In this document: piece by piece, positions 47,087 to 60,646 of the stretch
Layout: every line of letters starts with the position of its first letter
Position numbering within the stretch: the stretch's first letter is position 1
DNA from: Pyronema omphalodes
Lineage: Eukaryota > Ascomycota > Pezizomycetes > Pezizales > Pyronemataceae
Length of the DNA stretch: 64,000 nucleotides
Direction: 5' to 3'
NCBI GenBank assembly: GCA_024516155.1
Contig: JAJJXM010000043.1
Coordinates: forward strand, 372,001-436,000
Notes under the pieces: model-generated
The model's database searches: none
What the model saw: only the letters and a program-made list of their open reading frames with translations
Told to the model about the DNA's origin: nothing
Translations under genes and position numbers: made by a program

Positions 47087-47218
47087 GACTGCTGGATTGC
47101 TGGATTGCTGGATTGCTGGATTGCTGGATTGCTGGATTGCTGGATTGCTGGATTGCTGGATTGCTGGATTGCTGGATTGCTGGATTGCTGGATTGCTGGA
47201 TTGCTGGATTGCTGGATT
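47087..47218. repeat. 8-bp satellite (GGATTGCT)n
   Basis: About 16 near-perfect tandem units of GGATTGCT, preceded by a short GGTTGCT array (about 47057-47082). The word is close to the 7-bp unit TGGATTG at 40337, differing by one inserted base. Confidence 0.9.
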
Positions 47219-47564
47219 ATCGGAGTGGGATGTTGTATAGAAGACCTTGCTGGGTTGTAAAGATGGAAAGATGTAAAGATGTAAAGATGTAAAGATGTAA
47301 ACCTGTAAAGATATCATATGTCATATATCATATATATTGTAAGAAACTACTCTACTCTACAATACCTCTCCTGGTCGATCTGTTAATCTATCTTCTCTGT
47401 TCTATCCCCTCTCTCTTCCCCCCTCTATTCTCTCTTCTCATACTTCTTCTCATCCTTCTCTTTTCCTTTCTTCTTATCCCGCCAATGTTTTCTATCTCTG
47501 GGTATAGGTATCGTATCTAAAACAATCATTCCCTACGGCTCCCTACTCCTCCCTACGGTTCCGT

Positions 47565-52604
<5,040 letters not shown>

Positions 52605-54068
52605 CTAAAACAGTCCCGCCCTCCACCCATACCTCTCCCGACCCCTTCTCGTAAACCCTCCAGGCCCCGCATGATAACTACTCGTATCCCTCACACCACT
52701 AATCCCCAACTCGCGAGCAACATTAATATACCCCTCCTCCGTCCTTCCGCCGATATCATCCAGCACCTGTTGCAATGCCATCCCATCTCTATATTCCTCT
52801 ATCCAAGGCTGTCTACACAAAACACACGTAACATCCGCACCCTTAGTTCTTCTCCAGAACCCAAAACATTCTTTATGAACATTCGCCCCGCATTGTGCTT
52901 TGCAATATAATAGCTCTTCGTTTTCTAGTTCTTCTGTTGTGATCTCGGAAAAACAGATGGGACAGGGATCTTCTGCTGAGATTGGTTTGCGATGGACTAG
53001 GGAGCCGAGAATTTCCTCTCCAGATCCCCCTCCAATAACCCCCCCGACCCCTCCAACCCCAACCCCCGTCCCTCGAGTCCCAGCACGAGAAAATATCTCC
53101 TCCAACTCCTCCCTCGTTAAGCCCGCCTGATAAACCAGCTCCTCCCTAGCCCCCAAGACTCTCGCCATAATATACAGCAGATGCTTACAAGTATTCCCCT
53201 TTCCAGCATCTGGACAATCGCAAGTAGGGATACTACAGATTCGGATGGTATAAACATTCCCGGTAGTACCGGCCATGGTGAAGGTCTCGGAATGTGTCGC
53301 GGAGGAATAACCTGACCGGCTGAGGACTATTAGACGTTGGGAGAGGGCACGGCTGAGACGCTCGGCTACGGCGGCTGGACAGTGTGGGCGGAAACGCTTG
53401 GGGCGGTAGGTGGGGGAGTCTTTGTTGCGGTTTGAGGCGGGGGGTCGGCGGGGGGTTGGGACGGTGGGGGTGGAGGCTAGATGAGGAGAAGCTGGAGTCC
53501 TGGGTAGGGGTGGTGTGTAGAGGCTGTGGGCATGGTGGGTTTGGGAGCGGGGAGCTGTGGTTGGGGTTCTAGTTATGGGTGCGGGTGCAGTGCGACGGAC
53601 GGGAGTAGAGGCGGCTGCTGCTGGTAGACTGTAAATAGGTTCCGGCGGTAGGTCAAAGTGGGTATTGTAGTCGGGGAGGTTAGCGAGGGTATGGACTCCG
53701 CCTACCCTCCTGGAGGCTGTGGATGGTGTCGCAGTAGGGGCCAGGATTGCTCGACGGGCTGAGTTGAGAAGTACGGCGTTGTTGGCATAGATTAAGGCGG
53801 GGGAAGCTGTGGGTGGCGGGGCTGGCGAGGGTGCGCGTGGTGTTGAGGTGGGGCGCTTGGATGGGATGGAGCGCACTTCGAGGACTTCGAGGTCGTCGTC
53901 GTCGTCGTCGAGGATTATGACGGGTTGTGTGGGCGTGCGAGCTGGGGTCGAGGGAGTTGCTGGGGTGCGGGCTGGTGTAGGCTGGCAAACGGTCTTCTTA
54001 CGGGGTAGTTCAATGATTTCAATGTCGCAATCGGAATCGTAGTCGAGGCGAGGACGTTTTGGGGCCAT
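52605..54068 (-). CDS. SWIM-type zinc finger plus RING-type E3 ubiquitin ligase-like protein
   Basis: A single exon of 487 residues. The N-terminal 230 residues are Pro/Thr/Ala-rich and disordered, with an acidic patch (VIILDDDDDDLEVLEV). This acidic stretch preceded by hydrophobics resembles a SUMO-interacting motif. A SWIM zinc finger follows (CDC then CKHL, Cys283 to His296), preceded by beta-rich FTMAGTTGNVYTIRICSIPT. From about residue 369 is a RING-like finger CPICFSEI...LLYCKAQCGANVHKECF...VTCVLCRQPW. The SWIM-RING order matches fungal proteins related to ZSWIM2/MEX, E3 ligases. The substrate is unknown. A Gly-rich linker separates the two fingers. The stop codon lies about 140 bases from a 36-base C run, which would fall in its 3' untranslated region. 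Divergent from the gene at 54658. Confidence 0.88.
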   Translation of the reverse strand: MAPKRPRLDYDSDCDIEIIELPRKKTVCQPTPARTPATPSTPARTPTQPVIILDDDDDDLEVLEVRSIPSKRPTSTPRAPSPAPPPTASPALIYANNAVLLNSARRAILAPTATPSTASRRVGGVHTLANLPDYNTHFDLPPEPIYSLPAAAASTPVRRTAPAPITRTPTTAPRSQTHHAHSLYTPPLPRTPASPHLASTPTVPTPRRPPASNRNKDSPTYRPKRFRPHCPAAVAERLSRALSQRLIVLSRSGYSSATHSETFTMAGTTGNVYTIRICSIPTCDCPDAGKGNTCKHLLYIMARVLGAREELVYQAGLTREELEEIFSRAGTRGTGVGVGGVGGVIGGGSGEEILGSLVHRKPISAEDPCPICFSEITTEELENEELLYCKAQCGANVHKECFGFWRRTKGADVTCVLCRQPWIEEYRDGMALQQVLDDIGGRTEEGYINVARELGISGVRDTSSYHAGPGGFTRRGRERYGWRAGLF

Positions 54069-54657
54069 TATTAGGGGTTGATGATGTTGTTATGTTGTTC
54101 TTGCTGTTGGTAACCCGTCTTCGAGATTGAGTGAAGTTGCGAGGAAGCTGAAGACGAGCTAAAGAAATGCAAGGAGAATCAATCGTCAAACGGGTGATGG
54201 TTACCTGTTATGTATAGCCAATTGGACGCCCGGTTAGCGAATGTAACTTTAAAACAAGCACTGTCACGCGAATGCGGGGAAAGTGCAAAACTCAATTCCG
54301 GTCGCGTGTTGAAATTTACCATTCGCGATTTTCTTCACGATCCTCTTCTTGAAACGCGTCTCAATAAGAATTTCTGACAAAACCAATTCTCGCTCGTTTC
54401 AAAAATTGACGTCAAGTTAAGCTAAGACACGCTGGTGTAAGTGTCACCCCGGATCGACGGCCGGGCCACCATGCACACTTTACATATGACCGCGCTTAAG
54501 CTTCCGTTCCTTCCGTTCCTTCCTGTTCCTTCCCTTCCGACGACGACGACGAAGACGACGACGACGACGACAATAACAACAACGTCCGTTCTCCGTCCTC
54601 AACCCGCAACCACAACAACCGTCACCACAACAACCACAACCACTACTACAAACAACA
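54069..54657. promoter_or_regulatory. Putative bidirectional promoter region
   Basis: 589 bases between divergent start codons. The end near 54658 holds GACGACGAAGACGACGAC and ACAACAACC repeats typical of a 5' untranslated leader. No specific site was identified. Confidence 0.4.
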
Positions 54658-56065
54658 ATGCTTTCCGCCGCCCGTCCCCGCCTCATCGCCATCAAGGCCG
54701 CTCGCCCCTTCAGCTCCAACAGCTATGTAAGTAGCGACTCACAAGTCGACCGTTTTCCTACCTCTGAGAATGGTTCTTCCGAGCCTGAACCTACCTCTTC
54801 CCCGCGACCCGATCGTCGCCATGATTACCGAGACTTTGTCCCCCGAAAACCCATTCCACAAAACCTTACCCCCGGAGATTACTACACCTACAAGAACGGA
54901 GAATGGGAAGACTCAGGTCCATTACCTCAAAGGCCACAAACTCGTATGATTCGGACACCTGTCCCAAAAAAAACTTCCTCCGAAAAAGAAATGGCTCCTA
55001 CGGAATACACCTGGAGAGATAACTCTTGGTCTGCCTCCCCGGAACAAAAAAAATACTATGTTTTGAGGAGAAACAAAAGCGCAGAACGTTTCCCTGCCAG
55101 TTACTTTCCTGATCCCAACAAGGCAATCCGTCTTGGAGCTCCTGAAGGAATGGAACCAGTTCGGGAGGGTGTTCAGAGACCGACTTTCACTCTGTTACCG
55201 GAGAAGAGGTTGATGCGTCATATACCCCCTACGGTCCCTCGCCGTGAAGGAGTTCCACTATCTGTAGAAGGAGGAGAAAATGCTGTTGTTAAATCAGTTC
55301 AAGAAGCCAAACGGAAATACATAGAGAGCTACGAAAGAGTCCCCCTTAGAACATTGGTAGCAGAGATGATGAAGCGAGGAATAGGAAAGAATGGAACGAA
55401 GATAGAGGTGTGGGATATGGCAGTAGTGGGATTACAAGAAGCAAGATGCTAATGAATTATGTCTCAACCAGGTTGTCAACAAACTTGAAAGAGACGACAT
55501 TGCAAACATGATCGACCAACCTTACTTGACTGACGCACCTGTCGTTCTCTACCCCAAAGTCAACCCCGCAGTCTACAAGAAAGCCGGGTTTGTCCCCTGT
55601 ACCCCCCTTCTCTTCCCATCAACTAACCTCCCCAGATGGGTCAACCACCGTCCCGTCCCCACCAACGACCGCCGCGGAACCGGCAAACGCAGCTTCGCCA
55701 CTCTTCCCAGCAGCATCCCCAAGCCCACCCTGCAATACTCCGACCCCCCAATCTTCCCCCGTCTTTGGACCCCTCCTGCAGAAACCCCCATCAAAGTCCC
55801 CCATCTCCAAAAATACATCCCCCAAACCGCCGCCGTTGTCCGTCCTTCCATCTACCCCACTGAACGCCACTACTCTGAACCCCCCGTCCTTCCTAAACTC
55901 CATGTTCGTCCTGTCGAGCGCGAGATTAGAGTCCCGTTTTTGTTCACCTATGTGGGAACTGGAAAGTATAGACCTGCTGTGAACACGACTGTCGAGGGAT
56001 CTAGTGCGGTTTCTGCTGGAACTTTCGGCGTTAATGTTAAGGAACTTGTTAAACCTAAGTTCTAA
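54658..56065 (+). CDS. SAP-like protein, probably mitochondrial, with internal repeats
   Basis: Exons 54658-55407 and 55472-56065 (64-nt intron with a GCTAATG branch site) give 447 residues. The N-terminus MLSAARPRLIAIKAARPFSS is a convincing mitochondrial targeting sequence. Across the splice junction lies a SAP-like helix-turn-helix (YERVPLRTLVAEMMKRGIGK, then NGTKIEVVNKLERDD), a fold that often binds nucleic acid. The C-terminal part contains two related segments, YSDPPIFPRLWTPPAETPIK and YSEPPVLPKLHVRPVEREIR, about 65 residues apart, followed by VPHLQKYI and VPFLFTYV. The N-terminal third also has two Tyr/Trp-rich pieces (YYTYKNGEWED, EYTWRDNSWSA). I do not recognise a named protein; a mitochondrial ribosome or nucleoid component is plausible. 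A GTAAGT within the first exon (54726) could be an unused donor. Confidence 0.7.
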
Positions 56066-57087
56066 TCACCCCATGATATCCAAATTGGGAAATATGTAAG
56101 ATCCCCGTCTCCAGTCTCTGGAAACTTCTTTGCGAAATACCTTCGTCATTGATTTGCGGAAATGATTATGCGGTCGAGGTCGAAGATACTGGCTGTGTCA
56201 GTACTCAGTGCTCAGTACCCAGTGCTAATGAGTGTAAATTGTAATAGTAAGGTCATGGCATTACTTCGCCGGAAATGTGATGGAAGTTCTTCATACCGGA
56301 AGAATAAGAGGATATGAGAGATGATATAGCAAAGGAGAATAAGAAGAGGAAGATAGCATTGGTGACGTTTTCTTTTCTTTATATATATACATATACCAAG
56401 TTACAAATTTCAAATTACGAATACCATACCATACCATACCATACCATGCTTTTGATGCTTTGTTTTATGCCCTGATGCCTTTGCTTTTGATTTTGCTTTT
56501 GCTTTTGGTTTATCCTCTGTTATCAACTTGTGTCACCCGTTGCTGCCTTGTAATAGGGTATGGGGTGGGCTGGGGTATTAAGGTGCTGGGGATGCTGGTG
56601 CTGGGGTCTGGGGTGGGGTACTCGCGTCTGAGGTACTGGGGTGGGGTATCGGCTGGGGTACTGGGGTAGGGTACTTAACGCGTCGCGTCGAAAGGTCGCG
56701 TCGAAAGGTCGCGTACCTAGTCCCAGACCTAGGACCACACGACGGCGGACGCACGTATCCTTGTCTTTCGCTTCTTTTTTCGTTTTTACGGTTTACGGTT
56801 TACGGTATTCAATGAAAGACTACAGTGTTTACTTAACATTTTGAGATTTTTAAGTCTTGGTTATATAGACTTGAAGATTGGATAAGGGTTGTTGTTCGGT
56901 AGTTTCCATACGGCGGGTTATTGTTCGAACTTCGTCTAGCTTAAGTCCTTGGGTTTTTGGGTTTTTGGGGTTGCTGTTCACGTCACTTCCACTCTTTCAA
57001 CTTATCTAACCTTCCTCCCCTCCCTTCCCCCCTCCACCACCATCCCCCCCCTCCCCGCACCCCCCCCCCCCCCCCACCCACCCAGCA
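56066..57087. other. Intergenic region
   Basis: No gene. A (CCATA)n run near 56423-56445, GGGGTA/CTGGGGT-rich sequence (56560-56670) and a duplicated GTCGCGTCGAAAG (about 56684-56709) are present. A 15-base C run (57061-57075) ends about a dozen bases before the next start codon. Confidence 0.55.
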
Positions 57088-58224
57088 ATGCCGCACGTAA
57101 CAGCCCTCCTAACACCGCTGGACCTAAAATCCCTCCAAACCCTAAGTAAACACCTAGGTCTATCAGCAACGGGTACGAAACCCTGGTTGTCGTCGGTGAT
57201 CTATAACCTTCCGCTTCCGCCGCGGCCCGAACGTTTGTTGTCGTTGGTTTTTGGCGGGGGGATGGTTACGAGTTGTTTACTTGTTGAGGCGGGGGCGGGG
57301 GCGGGGGCGGTGGCGGGAGGGGTGGGGGCGGGGGCTGCGACGGCGGCTGCGATGGGGGCTGCGACGGAGAAAGATAAAGGGATACAGACAGAGACAGACT
57401 CAGATCCGCATCCGAAACCAACAACAGTACCAGCGAAAAGGAAGACCACAAGAAAAGCCGCCGCCACCACCTCCTCCCCCGCCACCACCACCACCACCAC
57501 CACCCCCACCCCCACCCCCATCAAAGCCCTCATCCACCACCACCCCCTCCACCTCCCAACCCCACTAACCCCCCCATTCGGGTACCTAACCACCTCGCTC
57601 TCCGTTTCCCGGGTCGTAACCGAGCTTCTGCAGCTGCAGCCGGACTATGTTTTGATCCAGCATAAGCGCTGGGATTTGTTACGCGGGAATTATACTGGTG
57701 TTGTTGAGGGGATGGTTTTTGCTGCTTTGGTTGCGAGGTTGGGTGGGGAGGGGGGTGGGGCGGGTGGTGGGGAGGGGGCGGGTGGGGAGGGGACGGGGAC
57801 GGGGACGAGGGGTAAAGGGAGCAAGGGGAGCAAAGGGAGCAAGACGAAGAAACCAGCATCAAGTGACTGGCGACAAGGCGACCTACGATCACCAGCTGCA
57901 CCGGCAGGAATAGGAATCGAGGGGGTAGACGGGAATTTAGTGAAAGCTCTAGGAGCAAAGGCGAAACAAGGGGTTAAGGAGGTTTTTGTGGAGGCTGTTG
58001 GGGGGGATGGGGTTCGGAGGCGGCTGGTTGGGGGGAAGGTTAAGGGGAAGGAGAAGGGGAAGGAGGAGGTTACAGAGAAGGTTACACAGAAGGAGGAGGA
58101 GGGAGCGAATTTGAGGAAGGTGAAGGAGATGGAGGCGTTGGTGCAGGCGGTTTGTTGGAAGAGGTGGATGAGGAATAGAGAGGCGGTACTGCTGAGGGGG
58201 GATTGGCCGGAGGGGTGTAAATGA
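57088..58224 (+). CDS. Cce1/Ydc2-type resolvase homologue, probably catalytically inactive
   Basis: A single exon of 378 residues. The N-terminus (LTPLDLKSLQTLSKHLGLSA, TGTKPWLSSVIYN) is the SAP-like helix pair that opens fungal mitochondrial Holliday-junction resolvases. Three later segments fit the RNase-H-like fold of Cce1/Ydc2/Mrs1: RLLSLVFGGGMVTSCLLV, QLQPDYVLIQHKRW...VVEGMVFAAL, and MEALVQAVCWKRWMRNR. At the positions where active enzymes carry the catalytic acids (Asp after LSI/LSL, Glu in the LIE motif, Asp-Asp...Asp before the LLQ-helix) this protein has Val, Gln and Val/Lys...Glu. Yeast Mrs1 is a known relative that lost resolvase activity and acts in group I intron splicing. Low-complexity Gly/Ala, Thr/Pro and Gly/Lys insertions separate the core segments. 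The assignment is by eye and remote; a decaying gene is the alternative. Confidence 0.6.
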   Translation: MPHVTALLTPLDLKSLQTLSKHLGLSATGTKPWLSSVIYNLPLPPRPERLLSLVFGGGMVTSCLLVEAGAGAGAVAGGVGAGAATAAAMGAATEKDKGIQTETDSDPHPKPTTVPAKRKTTRKAAATTSSPATTTTTTTPTPTPIKALIHHHPLHLPTPLTPPFGYLTTSLSVSRVVTELLQLQPDYVLIQHKRWDLLRGNYTGVVEGMVFAALVARLGGEGGGAGGGEGAGGEGTGTGTRGKGSKGSKGSKTKKPASSDWRQGDLRSPAAPAGIGIEGVDGNLVKALGAKAKQGVKEVFVEAVGGDGVRRRLVGGKVKGKEKGKEEVTEKVTQKEEEGANLRKVKEMEALVQAVCWKRWMRNREAVLLRGDWPEGCK

Positions 58225-59359
58225 GGCGGGTATTTGGGGAAGCTAGGCGGTGGAAATGGTGATGGGGGTAAGAAGTAAGAGGACTAAGAAACGGATTCTG
58301 TAGGGGCGTCTGTAGGGGATTATGTTACGGTCCAGAAATATTCCGATATACAGTAAACCCACAAGTTTCAAAAACCATCACCAGGAGAATAAAAGTTTAC
58401 CGAAAATGATATTAAAACAATACCCCAATCTTCCGTAAAACCAATCTACATTTTATCAACATAGTGCACAGTTACAAACAACTTCATACCTGAATCTAAC
58501 CATCCAACCGTCCCCCGTAACTTCCACTCCATTTCATTCCACCAACAGCCCACCCGCCCATAAGCCGCAGTATCCACCAAAATCGGCGAAACCTGCTATA
58601 TACCGCCCAAGCTTTTGCCCGGCTTCCCCACGCCGCCGCTTCTAGCTCCGTCTATAAGAAGCACTGATCTCGTCCGCTTTTTGCTTCTCGCTACCCACAA
58701 CTCCTTGGTCTTCCATCTTCAATAATAAGAAGCAACAATCTCGTCCTCTTCTCGTTTCTCACACCTCCACTATCCACTATCCACTTGTCCATTTTCCATG
58801 TTTTCCATGTTTTCCGTGTTTTCAATATTTTTCAATTTTTTCTAATCCTCCACTTTTTGCTTTTTGCGTTTGATGGGTACAAACAAGAGCGAGTGGATTG
58901 ATAAGTTGCACGGTATAGCTTTGATAATGCAACTATGCAACTATGCAACTATGCACCGCTGTACCGCTGTAAGATCTTGATATGCAACATTGCACCGCTG
59001 TTTTAATGCAACACTGCATCACATCACTGAACCACCTGAACCCCTGAACCCCTGATCCATTTGATATGCAAATTTGCATCTGCGACAGAAACGCCACAAT
59101 CTGGGGAATGAAGATAATAGTACAGCATGCTGGCTGCGCGGTGGTGGATTTGAAGGGAGTATAAGGATGAGAGGGAGTATGGGGATGAGGTGGAGTAGAG
59201 GGATGAGAGGGATATAATGGTGGCGAAAACAATGTTTTACTTTATCGGCTCATGGGATACTGGCAGTTGGATAGCGCGGATGAAGTAATGTGGTTTCTCC
59301 GGAATTCTAGTTGATGGCTGGTGTATGGATCATCTGTTATGGCCCTCTGATGGTCAGGG
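58225..59359. other. Intergenic region
   Basis: No gene. Two partly repeated lines about AAGAAGCA...CTCGTC (58656-58745), a CTATGCAA repeat (about 58928-58955), a GCACCGCTGT repeat (about 58953-59002) and a GGGATGAGG repeat near 59175-59215. Confidence 0.5.
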
Positions 59360-60275
59360 ATGCCATTGCAATTCCAAACAGTGGATAAAATGTCGGGCGC
59401 CAGCAGAAGTTTGAATTTCGGGTTTTTTGAGGATAACCATGACATTGATGGCGTAAAGTGTTTGCCCGTCGAGGGACAGCTCATCCATTGGGCCTCAGAT
59501 CTTGAAAACCTCCTGGTTGACAACAGCCTCTGCACTGTTCATGGCCGCTTCATTATGCACATGAACAGTCCTAGCAATACCAGTGCTCCACAATGGGAGG
59601 TTACATCATTTCTGTGTTTCCTGTAAGTCTCTCTGTGTTTGACATTGTGATTCATACTAATCGAACCTATATAGCTTCCCTGGGAATCCAGATGATGAGC
59701 AGTATCTCGATCAACTCCCACCTCCCCAGCCTGGAGTCTTACAGGGCACAGGGATCTGTAGTAAGACATTCCTGCCTCCCCGCCCAAACGAGACATGCCT
59801 TCGCAGCTTTGAGTTGCGAACAACAGTATATGACCGTCAGTCCCCAGACAACCTGTCCACAACTTTCTCTCTGCGGTGCTTCTACCCCCATAGGGGTCGG
59901 TTTGCTTCTACACCTATGCCAGAGAGGAATGCAATTCTCTAAGTGTGTGGAGAGATCATTGGTGTCCATGAGGAGTCGAAAACCCTGCCTATTCTGTTGC
60001 AGGATTTGACCTTCCGGTCCAAACATGGACAAGGTTGCTTAAGCCCTGCTGTCAGTTCCTCTCCAGGAGCATCCGGAAAAAAGCGTGCTTGGGAAGCCTG
60101 GGGAGACCACTCACAAAAGGGGAAATTCAAAGCATCCAGATCATCATCATCGGCAAATTTGACTGACGGTCCTCAGGATTCTTTGTTGCCCAATATAGGT
60201 GAGTCTGATGGTGCATTCGGACTAGAATATAGTGTATTGAGAGTAGGTTATTGTTGTTGTTGTAATCATGTTTAA
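59360..60275 (+). pseudogene. Unrecognised gene with one in-frame stop, possibly OB-fold-like
   Basis: Exon 1 (59360-59622, or from the ATG at 59390) splices through a 52-nt intron (GTAAGT, ATACTAATC branch site, TATAG) to exon 2 at 59675. The frame runs through GTGICSKTFLPPRP, RSFELRTTVYD, STTFSLRCFYPHRGRF, then NAIL, then a TAA at 59940-59942, and continues in the same frame as VCGEIIGVHEESKTLPILLQ DLTF, SPGASGKKRAWEAWG and on. A further donor (ATAGGTGAGT, near 60200) suggests a lost downstream exon. The single stop in an otherwise coherent frame indicates a recent nonsense change or a young pseudogene. The alternating strands around SFELRT-LRCFYP-ILFVCGEIIG hint at an OB-like barrel, but I recognise no family. 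Confidence 0.45.
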
Positions 60276-60646
60276 TCTTGTAGTGTAGATGTTAGGTTAT
60301 TATTTCTGCATAGCTACCATGGAAAAAAGTGTTGGATTCTTTTCTTGTTGAATGTGTTATATTTATGTGATAATGTTATGTTTTTTTGCTGTGTACCCGG
60401 TAAACATGCACTATCATTTTGCGGTTTAAATTCCCTAACTGACCTCAGAATCTGCAAGGTACCTTTCATGCTCTCCATCATGCATTCTCACTATTTTCCT
60501 GCATAATCAGCCAATACAATACCCGTAACCCCTGAACCTACACGCCACACCAACGCTAGAAAAACACCACGTTTCTCGCTTAATTATCCAAATCGGGAAG
60601 TCGGAGAGAATTCTCACGGCTTCACGATATTCCACCTCTGAGGCCC
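60276..60646. other. Region between pseudogene and LINE; probable LINE 5' UTR
   Basis: The first part is AT-rich like the pseudogene flank; from about 60520 base composition shifts towards GC as in the LINE. The 5' end of the element cannot be fixed without other copies. Confidence 0.4.

Larger units (their letters stand above)
43572..47564. repeat. 4-kb repeat-rich intergenic region
   Basis: No gene. Starts with the MDM34 upstream region. Contains a duplicated segment (44955-45260 versus about 46180-46600), a cluster of CAGTTT/AAACTG-type words (45245-45810 and 46720-46830), a (CCAAAAA)n array (about 45905-46135), C runs (46149-46168 and 46186-46196), ATACCTCC repeats (about 46346-46403), an A-rich run (46869-46907) and an 8-bp GGATTGCT satellite (about 47087-47218). 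Confidence 0.65.
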
